Positions 34,201 through 46,856 of a DNA stretch of 64,000 nt are shown one piece after another. This DNA is from Myrmaecium sp. VS I D KN 1 (taxonomy: Eukaryota > Ascomycota > Dothideomycetes > Valsariales > Valsariaceae). The DNA lies in contig JADQAV010000002.1 in the NCBI GenBank assembly GCA_019775845.1, forward strand, positions 1,178,001-1,242,000. Direction: 5' to 3'. The notes below the pieces were generated by a model. It searched no databases and was not told where the DNA came from. It saw only the letters and a list, made by a program, of their open reading frames with translations. How positions within the stretch are numbered: the first letter of the stretch is position 1; each line of letters opens with the position of its first letter. Both the position numbers and the translations under genes were made by a program.

Positions 34201-36491
34201 ATTATCAGTATTCTTTAACTTGCCTCGATTCTTTTAAAGCTCGCCAGGAATAGCTCAAGATATCTGAAGTTGTCAAATCAGGGGTGCCCTCCATTTCTTC
34301 TGGAACATGCCCTTCCGGTGCATCATTACAGAGGATTTCTTTGACGGCTCTCCACACTGAGTGGATGCAAGTGAAGATACGTCCATGATAATTTGCCCAG
34401 TTTTGAGGGTTTATGTCACCAGCCTCCGAGGATTCTAAGGCATGTGAATAGAAGCCCGGAGATTCGACTATATATCTCAAAGCTGAGAACAGGCCATGTA
34501 AGGGTAAGTTGGAAACTGCAAGGTGAAGATCTTCCAACGCTACACGCACAGTATCCTCGAGAGAAGCAACAAGATGATCCATGACGCTCTGGCGATCCGT
34601 AAGCCACAATGGCAGGGAATATGAAGGATTTGCCTTCCCTCCAAGATCCCCCGTGATTGTCATGAGGAGGCTGTAGAGCCTGGCCACGCCATCGGCATGA
34701 TCGGCCCTAGATGTCTTTAGCATCAGGCTCTCCGCCCGTTGTAATGCTACAACAATCTCAGTTGGTGCAACTTGGCCGCTATGAACTCCTAGTCTCAAAA
34801 TGTTCATTGACACGGTGCGCACATCATCATAAGGATCGACAAGGAGATCGATAAGCTGTCGAATCAGGCCTCCATTGAGGATAATCCGATCGATGTTCCA
34901 TTTTATTTCTCCAAGAGCTGACTTCGCAAGGTCTTCTTGCCTGATGCGTGGGTCGAGTCCTGATCGTACAAATATCTCAAGCGCTTGCAATGCGGCGATG
35001 TGATTCGGATATGGCGACGTAGGGTGGAGCTCCACAAGAATAAATCGGATATACCAACTGATGAAATCCTGATGCGCGCTCAGCAGTCCGACGGAGCCTT
35101 CTCTAGACCTGGTCAATTTTACAAGTCTAGAAACGGCTCCGCGGAGACGATCAATGATATGCTTGATAGTTGACACCAGCTCACCACGGTACCGGGGGTC
35201 AGTGGTACCATGTAATTGTGGAAGATGATTTTCGAGTACTTTGATGGTTTTCGGTGAGAGTGGAGCAGTAGTGGTTTTGTCTTCGATCAAAGTCTGCAGT
35301 GCTTCAAATCGGACGGCGGGTGAGTCGTTAAGAAGACCGCCCTCAAAGACGGCAAGAGGGATGGCAACACTGGAGACCTGTTTCTCCCCACCCTTGGATG
35401 TAGCGTCTAAAACTCGTCAACTTTCGGCCCTTGGATGCAGTGATGTCTCACCTACCCTCATCTACTATTATTCCGAGCTCCTTACCGGCACGGAACGCCT
35501 TGAAAAGCAAGATCTTCCGAAGCTCCTTCCTAGCAGTTTCCTCAACCCGGTGAGATGCTACAGCCTGCCCCTTCCTCTGATCAAGGAGGTCATGTAGGCC
35601 CAATATGATAAGGAAATCCCGGTAATCTTCGGGATCTAAGGGAAAGATAGACAGAAAGACGTGGTGGTAAAAGTTCGAGACGCCTTCCGGGTTGCAGAAT
35701 AGAGCGTTTTCTAGAGGCTCTGCCCATATAGGGGCACCTGATGGCAACTTTGCCGGCACGTCCTGACTCGAACGTGTTTTTGAGATTATTTGAGAGACTA
35801 GCAAACCTGTGGCATTGGCTAAGTCGTGATATGGGACCAAATCAAATAAACGGCGAAGAAGATTCTGAAACGAATTTTCGAGTCGATCGTGGCCGGATAG
35901 CTTACGCTTGCGGCTATGGTGTACACGCGCAAGCCTCTCCACGGTGATTGCGCCAGTGGATATGAACCGGGTAAGAGCCTGGACGGCGGGCTTCATCCGT
36001 ACACGATCAGCCTGGTCCAACAGAGTTCCCAGCAATCTCTCAGTGACTGCATTCCTAAACTCTTCCGAGTCTGATCCTTCGTCTTTCGTGATAATCTCGC
36101 CCAATGCCACCAGAACCCGGCGCAAAGATTTCGCTATTGCTCCGCCCGACCGCTCAAGATAGATGACGAAAAACTTGTCCCAGACGGCATCTCTCTTTAC
36201 CACGCTCCGGATCTCAGCAAGCTTCGACCGACGGCATGTGTCGATCAAGGTACATAATAGGTCACAATGCTGAGCTCGGCATTTGGCGGTGGTCTCCGGA
36301 AGATAGGCCTGGGCAAAAGCATTGTCGCGGACCTTGCAGAGTGAATCTACAATTTTGCTCAAGTCTTGCCCAGGTTCCTGCGGGATCAGCTTGGCCAGCA
36401 GACCGGGCTGGCGTACCAAAGAGGCCAGAACTTCCGACTCGTCCGCCATGCTTGAGGCTTCAAAAATTTCCCTGAAGGCTGTGACATCCAT
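31224..36491 (-). CDS. TRM732: Trm732/THADA-family protein (DUF2428), partner of tRNA 2'-O-methyltransferase Trm7
   Basis: In yeast Trm732 binds Trm7 and directs ribose methylation at tRNA position 32. Six exons: 36491-35456, 35406-34224, 34171-33632, 33583-33045, 32991-32159 and 32108-31224. In-phase joining gives 1671 residues, mostly alpha-helical repeats. The conserved DUF2428 region is recognisable across exons 2-4: YSWRALKESSLLARSI, the segment RRSAGIPSLL, and WPIRNCGLMLFRALTDRI. Intron 2 has a GC donor (GCAAGT); the normal-looking GT alternatives break this conserved join. The frame continues upstream to 36554, but the first ATG is at 36491, giving MDVTAFREIFEAS. It is longer than yeast Trm732 but similar to other filamentous homologues. 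Confidence 0.92.
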
Positions 36492-37210
36492 TGCGGTCGG
36501 AGGCAACACGGAAAAACATTGCGCCGTATCACAGATTGCCCTTTTCAGCAACAACAGTTGATTTTCCTAAGGTACCTACCATCTAGATCTGATGATATGA
36601 CTGCCATGTTCATGTGTGGTGAAAAAACGGCCTGGCTGAGCAAGTAATCATGCATGCTGTGTGAGCTCTAGGTATTGCACCATGCGGCCAAAATGAGACT
36701 GATGTCTCTGTTGTGCTTTCCATTCGACGGCGTACCTGACCTACAAACGGCGTGCTTGCCTAAATATATCATCTCAGCCGGGCAAACTCCTACCGTACAT
36801 GAATAACATGATTACTGGAATGCTGGCTCCCGTACGGCGTGGGCAGTGAAAGATCACAAATCCACACAACGACCCTATCTAGAAAGGTCCCAGTGGAAGC
36901 CTTTTATGGTGGTGTGGTTTCCAATGATTATACATTTCCCCAGCCGTGGCTGGAGAGACTGATCAGCTTGTGGGTGCTTAGAGAAACATAGAGTACGGAT
37001 ACTGCTCGTCCTTGAGGAATGAATACTGGGTCAGAAAGGAAGACCCGCTGAGTCTCTCGTATCACCCTTGAGCCACTGCAAACATTAGCAGGCAGGGAAG
37101 AGTAGAGAATACGATTATTTCCTTCATCAAGCAAGCTCTTAGATTTTCCTTTGGACGCCAATACTATGCAACGAACGCTTCATACGAACAACGACCAATG
37201 ATAACCTTCC
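36492..37210. other. Intergenic, TRM732 promoter side
   Basis: About 720 bp between the TRM732 start and the end of the acetyltransferase gene. Nothing coding or repetitive was recognised. Confidence 0.5.
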
Positions 37211-38841
37211 TCAAGCAAGGAAATCTCTGACACTACCGCCAACATGCTCAAGGTCCAATAGGAACGTGTCATGACCGAATAAGCTCTTTTCTTCACCGAG
37301 CTCAACATGCGTGACATTCCTGTTTCCAGCCCGTCGCAAAGTGTTCGCAATTTCTCGCTGTTGCCAGGCAGGGAAGAGGATATCACTTGCTACCCCGAGC
37401 ACAAGTGTTGGGATATTGGCGAGGGGTTGCATCCCCACGACGAGATCCTCAGGAACTTCCTGCGGGTCACGAGGACCTGACTTGGACTTGCCATTCTCGT
37501 GGCCTGAAGTGTTCACGACTTGCTCCTCGTAGGGTTTTTCAGGCAAAGTCAGGTTGCAGACGTCGTTGGTAGAGTCATTCTTCGTCGACGCGCCGGACGC
37601 AAGCTTCCCTTGATTCTCCGTGCGGACTTTTGCGATGCGGCTCTGGTGCTCCCAGCCCAAGTCAAACAAGTCCATCGCTTTCGAAACGTAAAGAAGGCTG
37701 TTGGCGTCATATTCCAAACACCACTTTTCGCCAGCATGATCCAAGTAAGTCTCAATAAGGAAGTCAGGGCACAGTGCTGGAGGACGTGAGGGATCTGCAC
37801 GTCGGCGACCAAATCTTTGCTCCCATTCTGGCCCACTGCGATAGGTTACGGTTGCTATCTCTCGGGCAAGCTTCATGCCGTTGTGAGGAGGGATGCGGTC
37901 GTAGTAGAAGCCACGGGCCCAATTCGGATCCATCATGAGTACTATCATGCATTAGAATCATGATAAGAACGAGGTCTTGACAACCTACCTTGTCTTTGAG
38001 TATGTCTCATGGCGATGCTGTAGGGATGGCTACGAGCGCAGCCACTGATGGACACGATACGGCCAACGCGCTGCGGATGAAGGACACCAGCGGCCAGGCT
38101 TTGCATGCCGCCCATGCTAGACCCAACACTCGCATACAGCTTTTCTATCCCCAGGTGATCCAAAAGCCTAAACTGTGCACGAACCATATCCTCCATTGTT
38201 AAGATCGGAAACCTCGTCGCATATCGTTCGCCGTTTGCGGGATCAATCGAGGAGGGGCCTGTCGAGCCGTAGCAGCTTCCGATAACGTTGGTACAGATCA
38301 CAAAGTATTTACTGGTGTCCAGAGGCTTCCCGGGCCCTATGAACTTCTCCCACCATCCTGGCTTGGGATTTGCTTCCGTGCTGTGCGCATGGCTTGACGC
38401 AGACAGGCCTGTATGCAGCAAGATCGCATTAGACTTGTCATTATTGAGTTCCCCCCAGGTCTCATATGCTATATCAAACTCGCGCAAGATCCCACCCCAG
38501 TCTAGGAGTAATGGCTGCTTTGAGTGGAAGTTGAGGTGGTTTCCGGAGGTATACGACGGTTCGGGTCCGAGTAGAGATCGCTTCTGAAGAGAGGCAGACC
38601 TGACTTCTACGGCGTCGAGGCAAGGGAATGAAAGCGCTGGGTTGCTAGAGTCCAAGGCCACGGAGGCAGAAGACTGGGCGGCGGATGCACTGGCCTGAGA
38701 CCTTTGGGGCGCCTGTTGGTGAACGCGTCGCGACCGAAAGCTTGAGAACGCTGCAACTCTGGAGGAGAATCGCGAGTCTATGACTTTGGTCGTAGGTCGA
38801 GCTGAGGCTCCAGCAGCGACTGCTCTCCTCAGGGCGTTCAT
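37211..38841 (-). CDS. cysA: Serine (homoserine-type) O-acetyltransferase, mitochondrial, CysA-like
   Basis: Acetylates serine (or homoserine) from acetyl-CoA for cysteine/methionine synthesis. Exons 38841-37989 and 37941-37211 are joined by a 47-nt intron, giving 527 residues, the size of Aspergillus CysA. The first ~60 residues ([20 protein letters not shown], Ser/Arg/Ala-rich) look like a mitochondrial presequence. The alpha/beta-hydrolase nucleophile is S242 in [11 protein letters not shown]. The catalytic Asp and His are expected in [17 protein letters not shown] and in [10 protein letters not shown]. The sequence belongs to the MET2 homoserine acetyltransferase superfamily. The GSSMGG motif and the leader favour the fungal serine acetyltransferase branch (A. 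nidulans cysA, S. pombe cys2) over Met2. Substrate choice is inference. Confidence 0.88.
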
Positions 38842-40817
38842 CTTGCTTGTGCGGTGTGATGTGAGTCTGTCGCCGATCGCGGCGGGGATGGAAGCAAGCG
38901 ATGGCGTTATTATCCGCCGCTCTGTCCGCGGCCCACTGCCGAACTGACTAATGATTGTTCAGCCTTGTCGGTCGTACGACTCACTCCGCCATGCCTCACC
39001 CCCTCTGAAACACCTCTATTAAGACATGAGTTAGTACTATGTGTAAAAACCCGAGGGGCCTAGTCACTGGTGAAGAATAGTGGAAGTATTGGCTCCTACT
39101 ATGTCATAGCAGTTTGCAGATTGACGAGTCTGCGGTAATATCGCACCGTTAGTACGTAAATGCTAAGATGATACAATATTCCCACGAGCCGTGAAGGAAT
39201 GCAATGCTTGATTCGCTATAAGGGGATGCCTTGTGACACACAACCAAGATCTCTAAACCCCGTACGAGGCAATGGTAAGTTAGCCTGAGTGAAGCTAAGG
39301 ACATTGATGTCTAATCCAGGTAGAGGCCGACCGACCCCATATACAGGGTGGTATTTCTCTGGATTGAGTAGTCTTGCGGATGTGGATTTATCGCTCGAGA
39401 AACGCACGTTTCCCTTGCCATCATCCGTCGTCCCTAGCATGATTGAGCGATAAATGGCATACCTAGAGATTGTCCTCCCGGAGGCAGACCGCTGCAATTC
39501 CAACGGATGTGGGTATTCATTCAATTGCGCCCTCCATTAGTTACCCATAAGGCTATCGATTCTCACTGAGAACGCCTAAAGGAATCGCTATCAGCAGCAG
39601 TGCATTGCGCTCAGAATTAACATGTATTTCATTGCCGGCCACGCATTGCTTTCATCAGCATCTGGAGCGCCCAGGGGGGAATGCCTAAGTACGTATTCGA
39701 GACGTGTCCGAGGGGTTACCGCTCGAGGCATTCAATCAACATTTAGGACATTTTCCAAGAACCCGAGGTCCGTCATTATGCTACGTTGAATGGGGGGGGC
39801 TTTTCGAAAGATTGGTTATATCCCGACATAGCGAGTTATGCTTGCTTATCATATCCTTGACCAGGAATGGGGACGATATTGTCCGTCCTTGTTGCCGTAT
39901 ATATATCAATCGTGCAGTTACAGTATCTCGTCCTGAACTCAAAAGCATAGGGCCAAGGAGCCTCCTTTGCAGATTGACGATGGACATGTGGCAGATTGAA
40001 GGAAACACAGCTTTTGCGGTGATACTGTTGGTAACGCACGGAAACACTGCAGATCAGTATTTCAATGTAAGGATGTCATCTTCTAGACAAACATGCGAGA
40101 CATCTAATAAAGTCGAGACGATTTTCCAAGCTGCTGTCTGCACTGCAATGTCGCAATCTGGAGAGAGCATACTTACAGCATTGGACACTGCATCTCAGCT
40201 TTCACCCACAGGAGCACGTCGCAGGAATGGCGGCATGAACACAAGGCATTCGGCTGTCGTAAATAAACTGCAGGAACGGAGAAGCGTGCCTGGAGATATC
40301 ATTCGGTCTCAGATTTGTCTTAAGTCGGGGTCCTGGTGGTTGGATGGTTAAACGTTAGTGCAGGGTAGGTGCTTCGGCTGGTGCCCTTGTGCCCCCATCA
40401 GATGGGCCATCCGAACGGCTTCGAGCCGCCCTTCGAAACTCAACCTCAGTCTCTCCCTACCGTCCGAAAGTCCTGCCACCGGCTCTGCTCACGTCCACTG
40501 CCTTACATCCTCCGCCCCATACGATCCCAGAATATCCTCGAGGTGCGAGAATCTCATCTGGGACATCCTGCATCGCTATACCCGGCTCGCCATCTACAAC
40601 TTCTTGCATCGTATCCTCCGCTCGCACACCGAAACCGCCTCTCAACCGCGACATCTCAGGCACACCGCGCCGTTTCTCCTGCGGATCGGTATTGTCGACC
40701 CCATCATTTGGCCTCGTGTGCCGCTTGTTGCTCTGTGCCTGAAGGCATTCCGACTGCCGCGACGATCGGCTTTCCTTGTGCCGCAGACCGATCACACGCT
40801 ATACGCACATACCGTCG
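38842..40817. other. Divergent intergenic region
   Basis: Two kilobases between the start codons of the acetyltransferase gene and CDC4. A 215-codon plus-strand frame at 39704-40351 and a minus-strand frame at 39216-39524 are open but show no family motif or codon bias. From about 40389 to 40740 a plus-strand frame in the CDC4 register encodes a Ser/Pro-rich stretch that could be an unlinked N-terminal part of CDC4. No repeats or mobile element were recognised. Confidence 0.4.
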
Positions 40818-43082
40818 ATGGTGGGAAGGAGCTCTACTGACTCTGACGAGTCCGTATTCCTCGAGCAGGAATCTGCAACGTCCTCGATTCGACCACAGGG
40901 GGTTACCAACAGAGAGATGGACCTGTCAGACTCCGCAACAGACGCGACCCTGTTTCCACGTCCCTACCTTCCGTCTACAAGAGACCGCGGCAAAAAGAAA
41001 GCCCTCATGGCGCGGACACATCCACGACAAATACACACTCCAGCGAGTCCATTATCGGCGGGTGCCCCGTCTGCCTCTCATACTCTCCCCCCATCGGCAC
41101 CAGCATCGCCGCCAACACCGGCACCAAGCCCTACTCCCATGCAACGAGCTCCTGACTGGAGTACTGCCGCTGAACATGAAGACTCTCAGGTCAGGAATAT
41201 TCGTGCGCTATTTGCGGAAATGAATGATGGAGAGAAACAACGACTGCTGGGGGAACTACTTAACATGTGCAATAGCCAGCAACTTAGCTTCGTCCATGAC
41301 TTCGTTAGCCCGCGACTCAAAAAAGACCCCTTCATGACACTTCCGACGGAGTTGTGCCTAAGGGTAAGTTTTGTGAGCAATGATTGGAGCTGTGGCCTAG
41401 AAGCTGATGAACTCCTTAGATCTTGATGTGTATCGATGATCCAACAACACTTGCTAGATCATCACAAGTATCCAAACGTTGGAGAGAGCTTGTCAACGAT
41501 GATTTAGCTTGGAAATCGTTATGCGAAAAGCGCGGTTATCAGACAATGTTTGATCAGTTGTGGCCGCCTAGGTCGGTTCCCTCCGAGGTGACAAGTCTGC
41601 GTGAAGACATGAATGCAGACAGCACCCGCAGCGAAGCCACGGATTCAACGCGAGCGGGCGAACCTAGGACACAGAGTCTAGATCGGAGTGGGAGCCAAAG
41701 GATACCGCGTCGACCTAAAGCGACCACATATAGAAGCCATTTCAAGCAGCGCTACATGGTCGAGACGGCTTGGCGGTCCGGAGGCAAGGTTGATACTCGC
41801 CAGATCACTCCGGACCAGGGTGTTGTAACAAGCCTCCATCTCACTGACAAATACATCATCGTGGCATTGGATAATGCTAAGATACACGTCTTTGACGTGG
41901 AAGGATATCATCAGAAGACCCTGCAGGGGCATGTCATGGGCGTTTGGGCTATGGTGCCATGGAATGATATCCTCGTGAGCGGGGGTTGTGATCGGGACGT
42001 TAGGGTGTGGGACATGGCTACTGGGTACGTATTCTTATTGAGTTTCCAGACTTGGCAACCCAGAGATTCAGCTAACTGAGACCTCGTAAAGCCTGAGTTT
42101 GCACACGTTGCGTGGACATACCTCTACTGTACGATGCTTAAAGATGTCAGACGAAAATACTGCCATCTCCGGTAGCCGTGACACTACTCTACGGATATGG
42201 GACATCTCTCGAGGCATCTGTAAGCACGTACTCGTGGGTCATCAGGCAAGTGTTCGGTGCTTGGAGATCCATGGCGACCTCGTAGTTTCCGGAAGCTATG
42301 ATACGACCGCTAGAATATGGAGCATATCTGAAGGTCGATGCCTACGAACGCTCTCCGGACATTTCAGTCAAATTTACGCTATTGCGTTCGACGGGAAACG
42401 AATAGCTACGGGAAGTCTGGATACGAGTGTGAGAATATGGGATCCAGCCAACGGGTAGGTCATTCCAAGCCCATTATCTCGCGAACTCCGCTAATCTAGA
42501 AACAGGCAATGTCTCGGTGTCCTACAAGGGCACACTTCCCTGGTAGGACAGCTTCAAATGCGCAATGATGTCCTCGTCACAGGAGGCTCAGACGGATCGG
42601 TTAGGGTCTGGTCATTAACAGACCACCAACCTATTCACAGGCTTGCTGCGCACGACAACAGCGTGACCAGCTTGCAATTTGATGACAACAGAATCGTTAG
42701 TGGTGGCAGTGACGGACGCGTGAAAGTTTGGGACCTGAAGAAGGGGAATCTCGTGCGAGAGCTGAGCTCACCGGCGGACGCGGTGTGGAGAGTGGTATTT
42801 GAGGAGGAGAAGGCAGTTATCATGGCCAGTCGAGCTGGCAAAACAGTCATGGAGGTAAGCTTTCCTCAACCGCTGCAGTTCACGTATAGGTCTAATACTC
42901 TCACTTAGATATGGTCATTTTCACCACCTCCGGAGGAAGAGGAAGATGGTCTCGACCGCGCCGATAGTCCTGCAAGTCTACCGGAAGCCGGTTTGGTGTC
43001 CGGCAGTCAGAGTACAACATTGCAACTGGAAGAGGCCGAGAAGAGCGACGTCAATATGCCCGACGCCAGCGAAACATCCTGA
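40818..43082 (+). CDS. CDC4: F-box/WD40 substrate receptor of SCF ubiquitin ligase, Cdc4
   Basis: Recruits phosphorylated cell-cycle proteins to the SCF ligase. Five exons: 40818-41363, 41420-42024, 42092-42454, 42506-42854 and 42909-43082. All are in phase, giving 678 residues. A disordered Pro/Ser-rich N-terminus is followed by the F-box, which spans the first intron (PFMTLPTELCLR, then ILMCIDDPTTLARSSQVSKRW). Then come the linker (YRSHFKQRYMVETAWR) and seven or eight WD40 repeats, for example TLRGHTSTVRCLKMSDENTA, ISGSRDTTLRIWD, VSGSYDTTARIWS, ATGSLDTSVRIWD, VTGGSDGSVRVWS and VSGGSDGRVKVWD. The C-terminus is acidic. The ATG at 40818 is the first in frame after an upstream stop. A further upstream exon cannot be excluded because the preceding in-register frame looks protein-like. 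Confidence 0.92.
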
Positions 43083-44084
43083 AGGGGAGATTCGATCTTA
43101 GAGACCGGATCAAACAGTCACTGCTCCTCGCATTCACATAATCACCATCCGTTCCATCAATCACTTGTCGAATTTGCGCAACATCGAACTCAGTTTCATC
43201 AGCCGGCACCTCAGCGTTTCATACCCCGTTATCTGTTTCCATCTACTGTAAGAGCATGGTAGGCCTTCGAATCGTTAAGCAATGGTGGCACTAGGCGCAA
43301 TGTGTTCGGATTTTTCTTCATGCGATTTGTCCTCTTATAATATTATCTTTGACACATGTCGTTTCATGACAGGAGCACAGAAATATTCTTCCCTAGGATA
43401 TCAGGCGGATAGCGCTAAGTGCATGTCTCTGGTGTTTGTGCATTTCTTGGGAGGGTTAGTAAGCGCTTGTTCCTCTTCCTCACTTTCTTTTAAGAGTACC
43501 GCCCGGATGATGACGATGCATGGCTCGGGCTATTTGAACCATTTCAGGAAAGAAGAGAAGCGGTCCAATAACGAAGAGCGTTCATATCATTGCATGGTAG
43601 CAGCTTGCAGTGTGCTCATAGCTCGTGAAGTGCGGAAGAGCCTACCTGATAACCTGTAATCAGTATGAGTGAAGCATTTCAGAAGTCCGCAGTACGATAT
43701 AAATATCCGGACTTATTTGAGCGGTGCGAGCGGCGATAAGTCGGAGGTTGGTGTCAGGGCATTGCGGGAGTGCAACCCGGAGGATCCTCTGCCCAGTTCG
43801 GAACGACCGGAGATAAGCTGGCAATCGACGTCATACACATCCAGAGCGCATCAACTGTTAGGGTTTCAAGGTCCGCACCTACTGCGACTTACCATCCTTT
43901 CTCCCGCCTGATTCCGAAGCCATATTTGTCTTGTTTCTTCCATCCGACATCAATTGCACTCTTTCCAGTCTTTGTAGATTTCTTTGTCCTCAGTCGCTAC
44001 ATCCCGCAATCCTCTTTGAACCGCGCTCTGCTCCAGTACTTGCTACGCTATCCGAGTGCAAGATCATCTGTCTGAAACGCAAAC
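43083..44084. other. Intergenic between CDC4 and the phosphate carrier
   Basis: One kilobase between two plus-strand genes. Expected CDC4 3' UTR and carrier promoter; no coding frame or motif was recognised. Confidence 0.5.
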
Positions 44085-45360
44085 ATGCCAGACCTAAAAG
44101 CACCAGGTGCAGTGGCTCCTCAAAAGAAGATCGAATTGTTCTCTGGAACATATTTTGCAGCATGCACCCTTGGAGGCGTCATTGGTATGTTCCCTGTAGC
44201 AAACGATGATGCATTGCATACCTTACTTATACCCATTCCCTCAGCCTGCGGACCTACGCACACAGCCGTCACACCACTCGACTTGGTAAGTTTGCTTGAG
44301 CTACCTCGACCTAAGTGTTACCAGCCCTCTGACAGAGACATCCCTAGGTGAAATGCCGTCGACAAGTCGATCCTAAGATCTATACCTCGAACCTGTCAGC
44401 CTGGTCACAGATCTTCCGCAAAGAAGGCCTACGCGGCGTCTTCTTCGGCTGGTCGCCGACCTTTGTCGGATACAGCTTTCAAGGCGCAGGGAAGTACGGT
44501 TTTTACGAGGTGTTTAAATACCTTTACGGTGACCGCATGTTCCCCAATGCGAACAAGACGCTCGTGTACTTGGGCGCGAGTGCCAGTGCCGAATTTCTGG
44601 CAGATATTGCGTTGTGCCCTTGGGAAGCGATAAAAGTCCGCATGCAGACGACGCTGCCGCCATATGCGCACACCTTGCGGGAAGGGTGGTCTAAGGTGAT
44701 TGCGCAGGAGGGTTACAGCGGTCTATATAAGGGATTGTACCCGCTTTGGGGTCGGCAGATTCCCTACACCAGTAAGCAACTCAGAACAAATTGCGCCTGT
44801 CTAAGCAACGCTAATGTGGAGTTACAGTGGTCAAATTCGCAACGTTTGAGAACGCGGTCGCGCAGATCTACGAGACGCTCGGCAAGCCCAAGGAATCCTA
44901 CAACACGCTGCAACAGACCGGCGTGTCGTTCCTTGGTGGTTACATTGCCGGTATTGGATGCGCCGTTGTTTCTCATCCGGCTGGTAAGTGTTGACCTGCG
45001 AGATAGGTGAACAGGGATGCTAATGGGGCGTATAGATGTAATGGTTTCCAAGCTTAACAGCGATCGTAAGGCTGGTGAGGGTGCCCTTCAAGCGATGACC
45101 AGGATCTATGGAAACATTGGTTTCTCGGGCCTTTGGAACGGACTTCCCGTGAGGATCGTGATGATTGGCACGTTGACGGTAGGGATCCCACTGCATTATG
45201 CCGCTCAAGGACGAGTATTGAGTGTACTGACTGTTGTTCGACAGGCCTTCCAGTGGTTGATTTACGACTCGTTCAAGGTCTACCTTGGGGTGAGTAAAGT
45301 CCGCCGCGGTTCAACAGCCCACGCTAACCTCCCCTGTAGCTACCCACCACTGGCCATTGA
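44085..45360 (+). CDS. MIR1: Mitochondrial phosphate carrier
   Basis: Imports phosphate across the inner mitochondrial membrane for ATP synthesis. Seven exons: 44085-44184, 44245-44285, 44348-44771, 44828-44983, 45036-45178, 45245-45289 and 45340-45360. All are in phase, giving 309 residues. The three carrier repeats each show the Px[D/E]xx[K/R] signature: [16 protein letters not shown] and PADVMVSK. Family segments include [53 protein letters not shown] and [20 protein letters not shown]. The last exon codes for only six residues, LPTTGH, the usual fungal C-terminus. Whether it is the MIR1 or PIC2 type cannot be fixed from sequence alone; the ending favours MIR1. Confidence 0.94.
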
Positions 45361-45964
45361 TCCGTTACCGTGGAACTGCTCCCCGGCATAACGCTGAGAT
45401 GCACCCCAGGATGCAGCAGGGATTGTTGCTGCTGCTTTCTCATCAAAGGGGCGGAGAACTTCGGTAGGGAAGAGAGGATTGTCGACGGATCGGCATGGCG
45501 CTTCAGGAGTAGGTTTCTGTCAATTGCCGGCTTATACATGCACCTGGTGTTTCTAGAGTAAAATTCCTTGTCAGCGTCTTGGCTTCATCTGTATAAAGCT
45601 ATAATCTTAGTGACGACGTTTACCGGCGATGCCTAGTAGATCTATAGTACTTCCTGCATATGGATAAATGTACTATTATGGTTTTGGTTTAATCATTATG
45701 GCCCAATATGCTGTTCCTATAAAGCGTTGATAATTGTGATTTTCTTTGTTGACGTCGCCTGCAACCCAGCTGGCGTCCTATGTCATAGATCCACCCGTTC
45801 CGATTCGCCGTCTCCGCAAGGGACCCCGCACCGACTTGGCTTTATCACCCAGCTGCTCGGGCCCGTTCTTGTCACCATTTCTTTATAATATCTATATAAA
45901 AAACTCATATTCATAGAATCTTGTCTTTCGTTCCCTCCCAGATTTCAAGCGCCCCCCGAAGACC
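45361..45964. other. Intergenic between carrier and SHB17
   Basis: About 600 bp of A/T-richer DNA. An open frame at 45370-45561 shows no family features. Confidence 0.5.
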
Positions 45965-46856
45965 ATGCCGGTTACGCCTCGAGTCTTCGTGATCCGCCAC
46001 GGCGAGACGGAATGGTCGCTCAATGGCCGGCATACCGGCACCACCGAGCTCCCTCTGACGGCGAACGGGGAGAAGCGTGTGCGCGCGACCGGGAAAGCGC
46101 TCGTAGGGAACGATCGCTTGATCGTCCCGAAGAACCTCGCGCATATGTCAGCAATTCCCTTTCCCGCCCCGCAAACCGATTGTTCCACTCCAGCCCTTGC
46201 CCGCGTGCGCGCTGCAGGAAATGGAAGATAGAACCCATATGCTGACCTTCAGACGTGCCACCTGAAACAGTTACGTCTCTCCCCGCAAACGAGCGCAGAG
46301 GACCCTCGAGCTGCTGGACCTGGGCTGCAAGGACCCGCTGCCGTGGCAAGAGCGCCGCGAGCACGAGGCCGCGAACGTGCGCACGCCCGCCAAGGTGGAG
46401 GTGACGGCGGACATCCGGGAGTGGGATTACGGGGAGTACGAAGGCCTCACGAGCAAGGAAATCCGGGCGCGGCGGGAGGCGCGAGGGGAGGGCGGCTGGG
46501 ACATCTGGAAGGATGGCTGTCCCGGGGGGGAGTCGCCCGAGGACATCAACCGGCGGCTGGACCGGCTGATCGTCGACATCCGCAAACGCTTCCACGAGCC
46601 TGCCATTGGCCGGGATCGGAGGGATTGCCCACCGCACGACGTCCTGATCGTCGCTCACGGACATATTCTGCGAGCGTTCGCGGCCCGATGGGTCGGCCGA
46701 GACGTGCACGAGAACCCGGCGTTGCTGCTCGAGGCTGGCGGTGTCGGAACGCTGAGCTACGAGCACCATAGCCTGGACGAGCCGGCCATCCTTCTCGGCG
46801 GCGCTTTCATGGTGGACGTCGTGGAGAATGCAAAGGAGGAAGAAAGGCGAAGCTGA
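45965..46856 (+). CDS. SHB17: Sedoheptulose-1,7-bisphosphatase, histidine phosphatase family
   Basis: Hydrolyses sedoheptulose 1,7-bisphosphate to the 7-phosphate in riboneogenesis, feeding ribose without NADPH production. Exons 45965-46146 and 46271-46856 are joined in phase to give 255 residues (yeast Shb17 has 271). The catalytic phosphohistidine is H12 in VIRHGETEW. The matching segments YVSPRKRAQRTLELL, IREWDYGEYEGLTSKEI, DIWKDGCPGGES, LIVAHGHILRAFAARW and GGVGTLSYEHHSLDEPAI follow yeast Shb17 closely. The intron donor at 46147 is GTCAGC, weaker than usual, but the reading frame and conserved H-I-Y-V-S join support it. Other phosphoglycerate-mutase-like phosphatases are the alternative; the WDYGEYEG and DGCPGGES segments favour SHB17. 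Confidence 0.9.

Noticed and set aside
39704-40351. 215-codon plus-strand frame in the cysA/CDC4 gap
   Set aside because: No family motif, no codon bias, unremarkable composition.
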